A DNA stretch of 64,000 nt from Paracentrotus lividus (Eukaryota; Echinodermata; Echinoidea; Camarodonta; Echinidae): assembly GCA_940671915.1 (NCBI GenBank), contig CALNVZ010000174.1:72500469-72564468 (forward strand). Direction: 5' to 3'. Position 1 is the first letter of the stretch; every line of letters starts with the position of its first letter. Below are positions 10,780 to 24,400 of the stretch, piece after piece. The notes beneath the pieces are model-generated. The model was not told the DNA's origin. It saw nothing but the letters and a program-made list of their open reading frames with translations, and did no database searches. Position numbers and translations under genes: made by a program.

Positions 10780-11045
10780 ATAACCGGCGCCCTCAATTGG
10801 TAGTGATATGATTTTCCTCAAACGAGGACTCTAGGCTGACTCTGTAATGTGTAAGAAATTAGAGTAGAATTTAACAAGCACAAAACTGAAAATTTCACCA
10901 AAACCGGAAGAAAAATATCAAAATTACAAATGTCTTAAGTATTTAATTTTTCTTTTGGATAAAATAATATTTTTGGCGTAGTCTCGTGCAAATTGAATGA
11001 GCAAGCTGATGATGTCACAATAATTCTACTCTTTATTTTATATTT
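10780..11045 (-). repeat. Copy 2 of the same interspersed repeat, inverted
   Basis: Read on the minus strand this gives tgacatcatcagcttgctca, then a gcacgagactacg block, the same order as copies 1 and 3. Long AT-rich blocks separate the recognisable parts. Confidence 0.45.
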
Positions 11046-11212
11046 GATTAAATGAAATCCTACTTATTACATTATTCATGTATTGTGTATAATAATGTAT
11101 TTCTTATATTGAAATAAGTAAACGCAATTATGATCATAAACTTTCCACAAGGAGTCATCCTTGTTTTTATTTTTTTTTTGGAGCAGAAAATTAATGTGGA
11201 ATAAGTGCTTTT

Positions 11213-12560
11213 TCATTAGCTGTGACATCATCCGCTTGCTCATTGAATGTGCATGAGACTATGCCGCGAACCCGACGAACTGTTTTATCGGGGGGGGGGG
11301 AATCAAAAGTTACTAAAATCATTACTTTGTTATTTTCCGATATTGATAAAAAAATTTAGCGTTGTGCTTTTTGAATTTTATTCTAATTTTAGGGGGCCGT
11401 CACACTGAGGTCGTTCTATAACGTTCTTGCCCGTTTTTGCCCGTTTAAAAAAAAAAATGCTGAACGGGTTTTGGTCGGGTTGGAACTTATAACTTTGAAA
11501 AATAATTTCTTGAATACGATGCTAGGCAGTTCATAAATAGTTCTCGTTACGTCAATTCCGTCTTTATCGCGCCGCAATACGTTGTTATCCAGTTCAGAAC
11601 GAGTAACTGCTCGTTCACTCTATACCGTTCGTAGCACGTCCAAACGGTCACTAAAAGTGCCTATGCGCAGCATGATAAAATTAGGTACCACGTTCGTAGT
11701 ACGTCCTCTCGTTCAGAGTAATCCTACCCGTTTAAGGAACGTTGTCACTACGTTTAATTTTAGAACTTGAAGCCAGTACGATTTTTTTTAACATGTTCAA
11801 AAAAATCGGAATGCCTTTCCGTTCTCTCCGTTCGGGCCCGTTCGCCAAGTTCGTAACAGATTGTAAACGGTCTGTACTAGATTCTAAAAGGTCTGCACTA
11901 CGTTCAGTCCGTGTGTAAACAGATTGAGCCGTTCACCAAGAACTACCTAGAACGCAGTGAGAACTAGCTCAGTGTGACGGGAATTATGACATGCCGTTCT
12001 GTTTAAAAATTGAAACGTATGTTCGTAGTACGTCCTTCTCGTTCAGAGTAAGTCCTACCCGTTTAAGGAACGTTGTCACTACGTTTAATTTTAGAACTTG
12101 AATAATTAATATACAATGCTCGTTTGTATGACGTCCTAGCACATCTTTAGAACGATTTAAGTACGGCAATTTCGTTTGTAGTACGTCCATCTCGTTTCAA
12201 GTAGTTGCCACCCCGTTAAATTTTAGGACGAGATGGCGCCCGATTTTTTTAACACTTTTTTGGAAATCCGACCGAGCTAGTCCATGAAGTTCGTAAACAG
12301 ATCGTAAGAAGTATTTACTACGTCCACTCCAGTTTACACACAGACTATGCCCGTTCGGCAAAATTTGCAAGGACGTAGTAGGAACGAGCTCAGTGTGACG
12401 GGGGTATAAGAGACGTCCTTATGTCAGCCGATTTTGATAACATTTTTAGTTATGTGCTTTTTAAAATTTTCTCCACCTCTTTTAAAATACTAGGGCTTCT
12501 GAACAATTATTTCATATATTTAGCTATTTTAGGTCAGAAAGCTATCTACGAAGATATTAT
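11213..12560 (+). repeat. Copy 3 of the interspersed repeat, split by an insertion
   Basis: The head is tgacatcatccgcttgctca (from about 11,222) followed by gcatgagactatgc. A gttattttccgat block leads to gttgtgctttttgaatttta, and similar text (ttatgtcagccgattttgat, then gttatgtgctttttaaaatt) reappears after 12,401. The element at 11,396-12,401 lies between. Confidence 0.45.
11396..12401. mobile_element. Element with CCGTCACACTGAG...CTCAGTGTGACGG ends
   Basis: The left end ccgtcacactgaggtcgttc is matched inverted by gaacgagctcagtgtgacgg at the right. A second right-end-like copy (ctcagtgtgacggg) lies at about 11,969-11,982. A ~80-bp block (cgttcgtagtacgtcc to tttaattttagaacttga) occurs at about 11,690-11,770 and again at about 12,018-12,102, so one end has been duplicated internally. 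The body is built of many gttc/cgtt words. No ORF. It probably inserted into another repeat. Confidence 0.65.
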
Positions 12561-12599
12561 TCTGTTTTTGCCCTCAATCTCTGCCAGTAAATTTTCACC

Positions 12600-13911
12600 A
12601 TAATGATATTTTATTCTCGCCCTATATCACAATAAAGGAACAGTTTAAGAGTTTATATTTTGCGGACTTTCCAAAATTATACCCCGGCTGTAAAAAACAC
12701 GAAACAGATATGAAACGCAAACAAATATATTGTTGAAAACTTCGGAATATTTCAGTTCCCTGAAAATGGAGGTGCTAATGTCAAACATGAAATATCAAAA
12801 TAAATAGATATTTCGTCTTTTATCATGTTTATATTACCCTCTTTATTTTGAATTGTGCACACAATATAAGATCCATTAATAAAAATGCCCCTCACAACTC
12901 TCTCTCTCACATGCTAACTCATCTTTGTTTATTCATCAATCGATTTAATTGCACATGAATCAATTCACACACAAGATAAATATTCAAACATCCGCTATAC
13001 ATTTACCATTAATCAATTATCTATTCATTTTTTTTCTTATTCTTTAGTTTCCTGTTCCATGAACGGATGCCTTAAAAACTTCGCTTTCTCACAAACATTT
13101 TTCTCTCAAATACGACGACATAATTCATTTCAGATGATTGTCAGTCAGTGTAAGCAATTATTCTTCGATTTCATTGATTAAAACATAATCTATTTCCATT
13201 CGTTTTAACACAATGAGATGCAATCGAACAGCCACAATCTATACTGTAAAAAGTAAAAGTTCGCTCTACTAATGTAGCATGATAAAAACGTATGACATAA
13301 TTTCGCATCCGTTTATTATTGACATTTCTTGGAAAGTAGTTGTTTTCAAAGTGTCCAGTTATTTATTATATTGAAATAACAGAGAAAAGGTTAAATCATG
13401 AATATTTACATGCCTACGGCGTTCATCTCTCTTTGGGAAGTATTAACACAGCATTTGGTAATGTTTAATTTAAATACTTGTTGATTAAAGCAGGTGTACA
13501 TTGCAACTATCGAGTACTCAAATTATGACATAAACACGGTTTTTACTTTCTTTCTGATATTCATATTTATTTTCTACCGCCAGTATGTGTACAACACAGA
13601 TTCAGTAGATTATGAAAGAAAAACATGCATATATAAATTTAGTATATTCTTTGTTTAGAGACGGAGGATCATCCTTACATTACTATTAAAATCGTAATAC
13701 AAATTTCATTCACGCTTGAAAAGTAGATGTTGAACTACGAATAATTATAAATGCGAAATAGAATGAAAGATTACAATTAGATATAATATAAAGGAAAAAC
13801 AAGAACGTACTGAACTTAGAGAGCAAGAATGGATAAGAAATGTAAGAGATGTAAAGATGAAAGAGAAGAGGAAGGAAGAAACAGAAAGAAAGAGGGTGAA
13901 CGTGAAATAGA

Positions 13912-13974
<63 letters not shown>

Positions 13975-15017
13975 GAATTAAAACAACAACAACAACTCGG
14001 CCAATATGAAATTGGTCATGTAGTACATTTTATTCGATTAAAAATTTTATGAGTGATAAATTTATTACAACAACTATGCACAGTTAGGGAGTTCATTAGG
14101 GCTACTTGAAACTCTTTCTTAAGAATATTATTGCCATGATACGTAGTCTGTCTTTTTTTTTTTTTTTTTTCTAATAATTTCAATGTATCTAGCTTTATGT
14201 GATACATTGCAATCTAAATGAGAGGGCAAGATCTTTTGAAATAATGTCTCAGGGCTGCAAAAAGAACTTTTATATTACATTACATATTGTAATTGAAGTG
14301 ACCTATGGCTATGTATACAAATATTTATTGCAGAAAAAAATGGATAAAAACCTTTTCTAAAACTAACTAGAAAGCAATGTGCTTTTTACGCTTCAGGGCA
14401 CACAATATATTAGTACTTAAACCATAATAACACCTGATAAAAAAAAAAAAAATGGTAAAGAAACAGCAATAATTTTTACATATATTTCAAATGGACCTGT
14501 AGCTCATGAAATACAAACTGAAGATAAAGTACATACCATTTCAATACATAATTCATTCATTTATCATACATTACATATTTACAGTCATAATCTTATGTAC
14601 ACAGATATAAATTAATGAGTGCAACTAATCGAAATATAATGATAAAAAACTGAAACGCAATATTCATTTTGTGTTTTCATTATGGATTCCTGTGAGGCCC
14701 ACACAGTGATGAGTGAAAGTATATATGGGCACAATGATATTATTATTATTATCTTTAAAAAATCGGTATTTTCATATTTATCAATATTCTTCTGGTTCTA
14801 TCTATCACGAGTAGTTTTTAATATAAGGGTAATACGGATATAGGTGCATTGTCGTGTTTTTCAAATAAGGTGACGTTATTTTTTGCTTTAAACATAATTA
14901 TTTTCTAATTGCAAAGTTGTGTTGTTTTAAAATAAACATTAGTTATATTAAAATTGTATATGGATGGTGAAAAAACGGGGCAAGAATCAAAATTATAATG
15001 AAAAATGTATTCATATA
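12600..15017. other. AT-rich DNA downstream of the homeobox gene
   Basis: No gene is seen. It includes a (GA)n tract at 13,909-13,970 and several short A or T runs. The part next to 15,018 must contain the 3' UTR of the minus-strand homeobox gene; several AATAAA signals on that strand are possible (for example around 14,026 and 14,324) and none could be singled out. Confidence 0.35.
13909..13970. repeat. (GA)n microsatellite
   Basis: Dinucleotide GA repeat, interrupted once by a tga. Confidence 0.9.
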
Positions 15018-15491
15018 TTATTTCAAATAAGGAGATACGGGCGTGAATGCTGAACCTGCCCCTGAATCGCTGGACGGAAGAGATAGATGATGATGCGGTG
15101 AATGGCCCAGGGGGAGTGGGGTACTTTCCGTCATCATTGTACTATGATGCGACGTCGACGATGACGGCGACGAAACATGAGAGAAGCGAGAAGGAGATGT
15201 GGCGTCGATGGATGATCGCGGAGAAGAGAGACGTGGTATCATCGACTTGGTCATTGAAGTCGCAGATGGTGATGCGAATGGCGACATCGCGATTCTAGAG
15301 GATGATGACGAGGAAGATGATGACGGTGATGATGAGGAGAGCGGACTGATGGGTGTGTGGGGTGAGTGAGAGAGCGATGCCGGGGATGGAGGTAGGATGT
15401 GCGGGCCGGTGGATGATGACTGGGTCTTTGTATCAATGCCTTCCTTATCGCGTCGTTCACGGGCTCTTCGGTTTTGAAACCAAATTTTGAC
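15018..15491 (-). CDS. Msxlx: Msxlx-like exon 3 (homeodomain helix 3 and tail)
   Basis: The acceptor is ctccag and the exon starts in phase 0 with VKIWFQNRRARERRDKEG, the recognition helix. About 140 Ser/Pro/His-rich residues follow, including a run of consecutive serines, ending TPVSPYLK and TAA (15,018-15,020). The annotated tail frame continues directly from the homeodomain, unlike the ATG-initiated ORFs across this exon. Confidence 0.9.
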   Translation of the reverse strand, partial: VKIWFQNRRARERRDKEGIDTKTQSSSTGPHILPPSPASLSHSPHTPISPLSSSSPSSSSSSSSSRIAMSPFASPSATSMTKSMIPRLSSPRSSIDATSPSRFSHVSSPSSSTSHHSTMMTESTPLPLGHSPHHHLSLPSSDSGAGSAFTPVSPYLK

Positions 15492-18400
15492 CTGGAGAGA
15501 GAAAAGAATAAAAGCAAGTGATTTGTTATTTTCTGTCTAAATATATGAAGAAAAAACAAACAAACAGTAAAGAGCCTTTATACCCAGAAAGTTTTAATTG
15601 GATTATGATTTATACATTCATTTAAAATTACATATAATAAAGATTTCTGTTATACAATGTATGTCATAAAATTTTCCCCAGGACGAATAAAACTATACAT
15701 AATAATAATAAAAAAATAAAAAAAATAAAAAAATAAAATAAAAATAAAAAGCAAAAAAAAATAAAGAACTACGGTCTGTCCATCTCGTAATCAATAACAA
15801 ACGCGCAGTGATAAATCCATTTTCTTGAAGTTACTTATCTCTTTTCTTCGTGAATCTATCGATAAAAGCACTTTACCAATACATTCTGATTAACTCACCG
15901 AATTAAATGTGAACAAAAAAAGTGCGTTGCGTAACTCGATATTCTTCTTTTGAGAATTGAAACATTGCGATAGTTTTAGGTGGGGCTTTTTCGTGAGCAT
16001 CGGTGTTTATTTCTATGAATAGTTTTCATTTAAGTCATTGTGCTTTGCTTGGTTTCATTCGTGTAAACTGGAGAGCTAGCAGAGTGGAAATATAGTGAAT
16101 GCCTGAAATGAAACAAATTTCCTGGGAGTATCGGAAATCAATCTAAAAGGGGAGAAAATGTCAGTCACCTCACATTTGCTTGTCAATAAGAAAAAAGAAT
16201 ACATATGTGGTTGGATGAATTAACGCGTCAAAAATCGAAAGATCATTATCAGATATTCCCGTATCACTAGATCAGATCATCATTATAATCTGAGAGTATA
16301 AGAGGGCAGCTGCACACAAAGATGTCGACAGACGGCAGAGTTTTCTTTTTCTTTCTTTTCCCTTGCTTTTTTATTTGACTTAAAAGCCACTTTTCTAACA
16401 AACACAAAGAGAGGTGGAAATAAAAAATGAATGCAAAGACTACATATTCGATAGGCACATTTTGTTGCCTTTTTCGACATTTTTTGTTTGTTTTGTTTTG
16501 TTTGTTTTGTTGCAAGACCAGCAATTATTCGATAAGAATCTACATTACTATTTTTAATATTATCATTATCAATAGCATTTTTATATTAATGTCATTGCTA
16601 ATAATTGCATTATTATTTTTGATGTCATTACTGTTATGTTATTGAATTTACTATCATCATACCAAGCTTTTTTCCAAATTATTTTTGATATTTATTGTAC
16701 TGCTAACATATACCAATGTGATCAGCTATGATCATACTTGCAGTGGCGGATTCAGGCGGGGTGCAAGGGACGCGTGCCCCTCTAAAATTTGAAAACCACT
16801 CAGTGACTGTACATGTTAGAATCGGAAAATTTCGGCGGCTTTTCCCCTTATCAAACTTGGAGCCCCTCTATTTCAAAATTTTGGATCCGCCACAAATAAT
16901 TGAATTACATGTGGGGTTTACACCCGTCTTCGAAATGCCATGGTGATACGAAGCAGACCCCCAAAGTGAACTTCACCAAAACCAAACAGCCAAATAAGTT
17001 GATCAGTAATTGGGACGATAACATTTTGATTTCTGATCATAGTTAGCATGTTAATCACTCGACATACCTGGCTTAATAAAGGCGATTGTAAAAGAGACAG
17101 TTTACTAATCAGGGTTTGTTTTTTAATTAGACGAGTGTGCGCGAGGTCTGGTCAACGCTGCCTGTTCAGTTAGCTATAGGTGTTATCGTTATTGGATAAT
17201 TAAGCGGCGCAAGTTAATGAGCTCAAGCCAGAGAGAGAACATGGTTTGTCGTTCGAGCTAATCTAATGTTGATTCAAATGGTTCGCGTACAGACAAAAAA
17301 ATATATACTTTTACATGGTGGACAGTTCAGAGAAGGAGAAGTAGAAATGAGTGAGAGAAATAGAAAGGGGGAGAAAGAGGGAGAGAGAGAAAGAGAGATA
17401 ACGATAAAGAAGAGTTAACAAAATGAGCAAGAAATTGAATTAACTTCGTAAATGAAGATTGGCAGCACAGAGTAGAATGTCCAATACCGAAGGGGGCCTA
17501 TATATACATGCTCATAAATGAGAACTATTGATTGTGAGTTTTGGCAGGTAAATTGCATCACAGTATAGCTTATAATGAAACGGGTAATTTTCGTATCTGT
17601 TCCAAATCAATATGAGAACAACCTTATTACTTTGCCTGAAATGCGATACGCTTGAAATATTCTTGTTTGTCAGTGAAAAATCTGGATCCGAATTTTTTTT
17701 TAAATACAAATAATGGGAACTGTATTTTCATATTGGTTTCTTGCTCATAAAATGAAATCACCCAAACGAATAACACGTATCAATTATTGTAATTCAAACA
17801 CGAAAACCCGATACATTTACTTAACTCCGTACAGATCTAGGTGCTTTTTATAAACATTTATAGAAGAGTAGCAAAATAACGAATACAAATTTGATTTTGA
17901 CAAACCCCTAAAACTTATTTTCATTTTGCGATGCAACAATTCAAACGAAATATACTTCAACAAACGATTTTGAAATCATATTTTAAAAACATGTTATGTT
18001 AGTGACATTAATCCCATGACCATTAAAAAATTGATATCATCACTTCAAATAATGTAATATCGATGTTATTTTGTTTGTTTGTGCGGTATCAATTTGATAA
18101 AAACCATGCTTTAAATCTAATCTATTTCCGGACTCATTCCGTCTCCGAGCAAATCAGGGTTAATCTCAAGACAAAAGTTTGAGCTGAATTTTTTAGGCTA
18201 ATTCACTTCCTTCCTGATATGACAGTGTCAAGAAATGGGTTTATTGGCTGTCAAAATGACGAAGAAAATAGCAATAGTGACGATAAGGTACACTTTCAGA
18301 CTTCCCGACGTATGATTGAGGGTTTAATGCCTATTACAATATTTAGTATCAATATTTTATCCATAACAATGTCTTTATACAACTTAAATAATGAAATGCA

Positions 18401-21400
18401 TAATTACTTTTTAAAAACTTTTTTTTTATTCAAAGATCAATAACATTTCCCCCCAATAAATTGTTCAATTTATGCAACTGTTATGAACGATGAACTTAAT
18501 TTCATAACAGATGAGGGGCCCATAATAGCTCATGTTCAAACGGACATTAATTTTCTAATTGTCTTATAGTTTATAGTAATAAAGGTAAAGACACAAGGAG
18601 TTACTTTAAATTAATAATGTTGTCGAACAATATATTTTTTTTCTCAGCATTTTATGTAACCTTTCTCAAATCTATTCCCGAAGAAATGCTTTCTACGAAA
18701 TTGACAATGATTTTGAATACAAGTTTTTAAGATTCCCCCCCCCCCTTTTGTATCGAATTTCTTTGAATTTCAAACATAACGCATAAGTGAGTCATATAAA
18801 TGCATCCCATTATCAATCGAATCCAGTGTTTGGTGAAATAAATATCGAATGATTCTAGTTTTGACCCAAAACCACAAAGAACGTTTCTGAGAACGCACAT
18901 ATTCTAATTGTTGCATGGCTTTTTCGCCACGCTTTTTACTACTGTAATAATTTTCCGTAAATTTTTGGATTGTTTTTCCTTTTTTGATTTTACAAGACGG
19001 CCTCTGCTATAAAGCGATAACACTATTTGATTGTCTTTAAAATCCATACTAAGTTTTTAAAAACCATTATATTTGTTATTGTTATTATTATTAGATAGTC
19101 AGATACATTTCATTTTTAATTTGTGGGTCGTGGTAAAAAGTTAACTTCAAATAATTATGACCACTGAAGTGAATATTTAGTGCGATGCATAGGTTTATCA
19201 AAATAACCAGCCCAAAATGATTAAAAAAAAATAATTTTCAACAGCATAGTAAGAAAGGAATTTATTTCTTAAAGTTTCTGAATATTTGAGGGGAATGTTA
19301 TGGGTTATTTACCCGATTCTCCGAAAGGTTGAGAGCTGCAGACAGTTCAGCGACATCAATACTGCTGAGATAGTGCGTGCAGCGGAACTTCTGCTCCAGC
19401 GTAGCCACCTGTGTCGGGGAGAAAGGTACCCGAGGGTTACGGCCCAGCTTGCGCTTCTTCGCACCGTCCTTTCTCTTCGTTCCTGTAACAATGAAAATAA
19501 CAAAGGGAAATCGAAAAAAGATTTATAAATATATAACGATTGGCAAATGTTATCACGATGAAAAAGGCTATAACCATTAAAACTAATGCTTAAAACATAG
19601 TATTAAAAAAAAAAAAAAAAAAAAAATCAATACCACGTCAAATTGAATAAGGAAGCATTAAACATTGAATCCGTCATTTTTCTTTTGCTATAACTATAAG
19701 GTGGTTTTTAAATTGTCTCTTTGTTTACTTTTATTTTTCTTTAAGCATTCAAATATGGTTGTGTTACTTCTTGTTTGTTATCCTTATAAAAGATGAAGTC
19801 AAAAGGAGCCTGAGCTTTCGATTCTAGCAGAAACTTCGTCAGAGACAAAATGACACAGAAAAGTAGGGAACAAACATGGATAAAAGATGTTACAAAATCA
19901 CGAATAAACTGTGTCATATTTTTTTCATTAGTTATTACAATATTAGCATTTCAGAATTTAAAGTTCATGACAGTAAAGTTGTTGAACAAACCCAGCTTTA
20001 TGTGAAGAGAAACTGATATTTACAACATTCTCTTGGACGGAAACAGTAAGATTTCTACATGAAAAGATGACCTTTTTATCAAATAAAATCAAACTAGTCA
20101 AGAAAACACATTGAACGATATTCCTTAAAAAAGTGTTGTAAGCATTCTCCTACATTTTTGAAGCAAAAAGAAAAGAAATATATATTTATCGTCATTCAAT
20201 GTTACAAATATAGGCCTAATGAAAACGATAGCTTTGTTCCATCCAAATCATTCTCCTGAAAAAAGGGTGCAACGGAACTATAGACTTCCATTTGCTACAA
20301 ACTATTAACCTATACAAGCAGCGGTTATGTTTCCAACTTTTCATCCCTCTGTCAAATTCAATAAAGATGTCAATCCAAATCTAAAAAGCTGACAGAAGCT
20401 GTGATAATGATCGCAACTTTAAAGACAATTTGTGCGATTGTTAGTGTAACAAGACTGATAAGGGTAAATCAGCACAAGTACACACACTGTTCCAATTAAT
20501 GATTGCACGCGTACACACGCGCGCGACAAACGAGGGATTGTAAGCGAGTAGTTAGCGTGGCGCCCCGCCTTGTCTGCTGGCGCCGACTCTCTGGTGATGA
20601 GGGGAGGCGACATCACATAAATAAACCTTACGTAGGGAGTATGGGGATTTCGGTTGCCAAGGGACGCTTCCTTATCACCTATGAGGAAAAATGATTTTAT
20701 TAGAGCTGAGAGTTGAGTAACATAATTTCTGCTTATAGGCCCCTACATGATCTTTGAATTAAAAAGTATACATTACAATCGATTAAATTTATATATCCAT
20801 TTTATTCATTTATCTATTTACTTATGACTATGTAATGACTAAACTATTCATAAATCGTATGATAGATTGATCCTGCTAAAGAAATTAGGAAAAGGATATT
20901 CTAGATAAAGTAAAAAGACCGATATGTCACATGATCAAAGCAATTACAATTCATAATTATAAAAGATATTTGGTTACATTGGTCATAATAGTGTCCAACT
21001 TTAAGCATAAGCTAGCATTGTTCAGTGGTTAATTTGGAAGAGTATTTGGGTAATTGGAAGGGTTTTTAAAGCTCATTTATGATCTTAGTCAAAACCATAT
21101 TCCCCCCGTTCATATCTGGACCAAGTGTGTGCTTTATAAGTTTCTTTTATTTCTGATAAGTCGTCCTCCATTACTAGGTATCTCATCCTTCTTGTAATCC
21201 CATATGTATATTGTTTTCCATTGCATTATACTCGATTGTTCATATTTCATAATTATTTTAGTCTTACATTATTGAAGATCGATCATCAGTTTCTATAGTT
21301 AGTGGTTCTCTTTCAACATGATCATAAAAGTAGTTATACATGTATAATGCAATTTCCTCAAATGTATTTCATACTTCGTATAATTACATGTTTATTTAAT

Positions 21401-24400
21401 TGTTGATTTTTCTTTTACTGAATTTCTTGTGTATGGTTACTGTCCTGCATGCCTTTATTTGTCATTTTTGCAGATATATTTTCTTTTGTGGCAATACAAA
21501 CGAAATAAATCACAAGCGATTCTTACACATGCCGTTGCAAATAAACAAATTCAATAAACTGCACAAATAAATAATTATATGTTACTTTGTTATTTATAGA
21601 ACTACAGACTGTTCTTTCTTCCACATCAGTTCATTCAAAAGACATTCATTATAGGTCATCTTGAAGCTTCCTGACATGTAAACTAATGTATTTTTCTTGA
21701 GACATAGAATAGACTAGTTGCTTTTAACAAAGGCGAGTTTGGTTAAATCAAGGACATTTTTTTGTTATTTTTGTCATGCAAATCAATTAAATGGCCCGGA
21801 TTACAATGACATCGCAATAGTACCATTTGTAGTTTAAAAGCAATGACTGTGTGACACGTATGCACAGCGGGAATAAGCCATATTAAAGCAACGGACGAAT
21901 AGAAACGTTTGGTCTTTGTACAATAATGGAGTTTGTTTTGTTTTGTCGTTCTGAGAGGGCGAATGTTCAATAGAATATTTTAAATTGTTATCTTAAATTA
22001 ATGATACATTGTTAGAAATAATTATATCGGGAAATTGCGGATTTGTAGAACTAACATATTTAAACTGTTTACCTGAATAACTTGCATTTTCTTTATTATT
22101 GATCAAACGAATTATCTTGATGTTGATTGATTCAGCCGCAATTACATATCTCATGATGTGCAGAGATAATAAAAGAAAGGTAATGTCTGACGGTATATAA
22201 TATGATTTATATTTGTCACAAGGGAGGAACTCCTTACTAAACGTTTAATACTTTTTAAAAGTACATGTACACTATAATCTTAAGAATTATTTTTGCCGAG
22301 TTTGATCAACTCCATAAACAGGCTCTGCAACTGCTACAAGTTTTCGTTTGTTCGACCAATTATTTTTCCTGTTACCATGGTTACCAATCAGGAAAATATT
22401 AAAAGAATTGAATTGAATTGAATTTATTATTTTCCATATCATCATAATATCAAATAATTTCACATATAATTTTAAAAGAAATGATTAAAATAGCCATAAA
22501 GGGATAAAGGAAGCAATGAAATCCTATGTAATGACTTTAATTCATTTTTTTTAAATCTTGTATTACTAGTTTTCAACGAATGCTTTTGAATTAGTACAAA
22601 GAATATCTAGTCTATGCCAGAACCAAGACCTCTCATTTAAAATAACAAAAATATCAGCAAAAACAAACAAACAAACAAACAAACAAACAAGCAAACAAAA
22701 CAAAACAAGAAAGATATGAAGGAAAAAAAATTAATAAAGAGAGGATGGGGGAAAGAAACACACAAACCAAAACAAAACAAAACAAAACAATAAACTACAT
22801 AAAAAATATAAATGTGTGAACTGTAATTTTTAACAGGACAAAATTACGCAAAAATGAGATGAAATCAGCAAATGAAAACAAGAAAATCGAAATGATTCAT
22901 TTTTTTTTTCACTCATTCGAAAAAAATAAAAATAATAGAGGTGTATATTCTTTGTCGGTTCGCAATTTTCCAACTAGCCTGTTATGAACATTATTTTGAA
23001 GAAAAAAAAGAAGAAAAGAATAATGTGCCGCACAGATTACACGGAATTTGTAAACGCACAATCATGACAATCAGGGTTCACTTGTAATTACAGGTAACAC
23101 AGTTAATAATTTTGTTTAGAAAAATAAGGCAATGATATACCTGAAAAGTGTGATAACATGATACCAATCTGTTTGAGATACATGTACTTGATTAAATGAT
23201 TAACGACCAAACCAATCATGGTTTTAACAATTGAACATAATTTTTCTTAGTGAGAAAGTGTGATTTGCAATGTTTTTTTTCAATATAAATGAACCTAATT
23301 GAGCAGTTTCAAAAATAAATAATGGCCTTTGGGTTTCCGAACCAACATATAATATAAAGTAGATATCCATATAGCGCGCTTTGTTTTTATCATTTTTTTT
23401 TTTTCGAACTCAATTAGGTAAACAAAATAAGGCATCATAGCTTTTGTAGAAGTGTATTTACTGTCTATAATTCAGTCATCTTATTTTTACAACTGAAATG
23501 TTTACTTATGAAAATATATATATATTTTTTTTTTATAGAGAGAATAGCAGTGTACTCAATACACCAGAATTGAATACTAGTAATGTTATTAGGGCATTTG
23601 ATAGGCCTACGTCATAATAATTTTGACTAAACTGAACTGAGCATGCTTGTTCAAAAATCTATTAGCAATTAGCATAAATGTGCACTTTATCAAAATACAT
23701 TTTGTAAACCTTTCGAGTAAACTGTAGTAAACTAAAACTAGATTACCCCAATTTGTACCACAAAGTATAAATAATTATCATAATTGTTTTTGGGTTTATA
23801 CGCTTCCACCGATGTTATGTTTAATAACACTTGTACAAGCATGACAAGGGAGAATACTTTCATATATGTACATGAAATGCAAACAAATTACATTACAAAG
23901 GTGGCTTGCAGTTGGATGCACCCGTGAAATTAACAGGTAGCTATGCTTGTAAAATATTTATACACTGGTAAAAAAAAAAAAAAACAGACAAAAAACAGCA
24001 AAGTGATGTCAGCAGAGTCGCCATACTAAAATGTAATTTAAATACAGTTTTGCTGTAAATTTCTCCCTTAAGAATAATGTTGAGAAGGAAAAATATCATA
24101 AGAGTTTTATAACATACGTATTTGGTTTAAACGGAACAAAATGTGTTACTCCTGATGTATATTTTGTATTTCTCACGTAATTATTTGCAGGAGAAACTTA
24201 CAACAAAACTTTTTTTTTTAATTACATTTTTTATGGCGACTCTGCTGAACAGCAGATTTCCTGTAAAAATACATATATTTTTTAAAGTGTACACTGTAAA
24301 AAATAATACCGCAAAGTGATGTCAGCAGAGTCGCCATACGAAAATGTAATTTGAAATAACAGTTTTGCTGTAAATTTCTCCTCTAATAATTAATGAAAGA

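Noticed and set aside
15047-15559. ORFs overlapping the last homeobox exon in other frames (His/Arg-rich, 83-102 residues)
   Set aside because: Only the VKIWFQNRR frame continues the homeodomain across a proper splice; the others are shadows.
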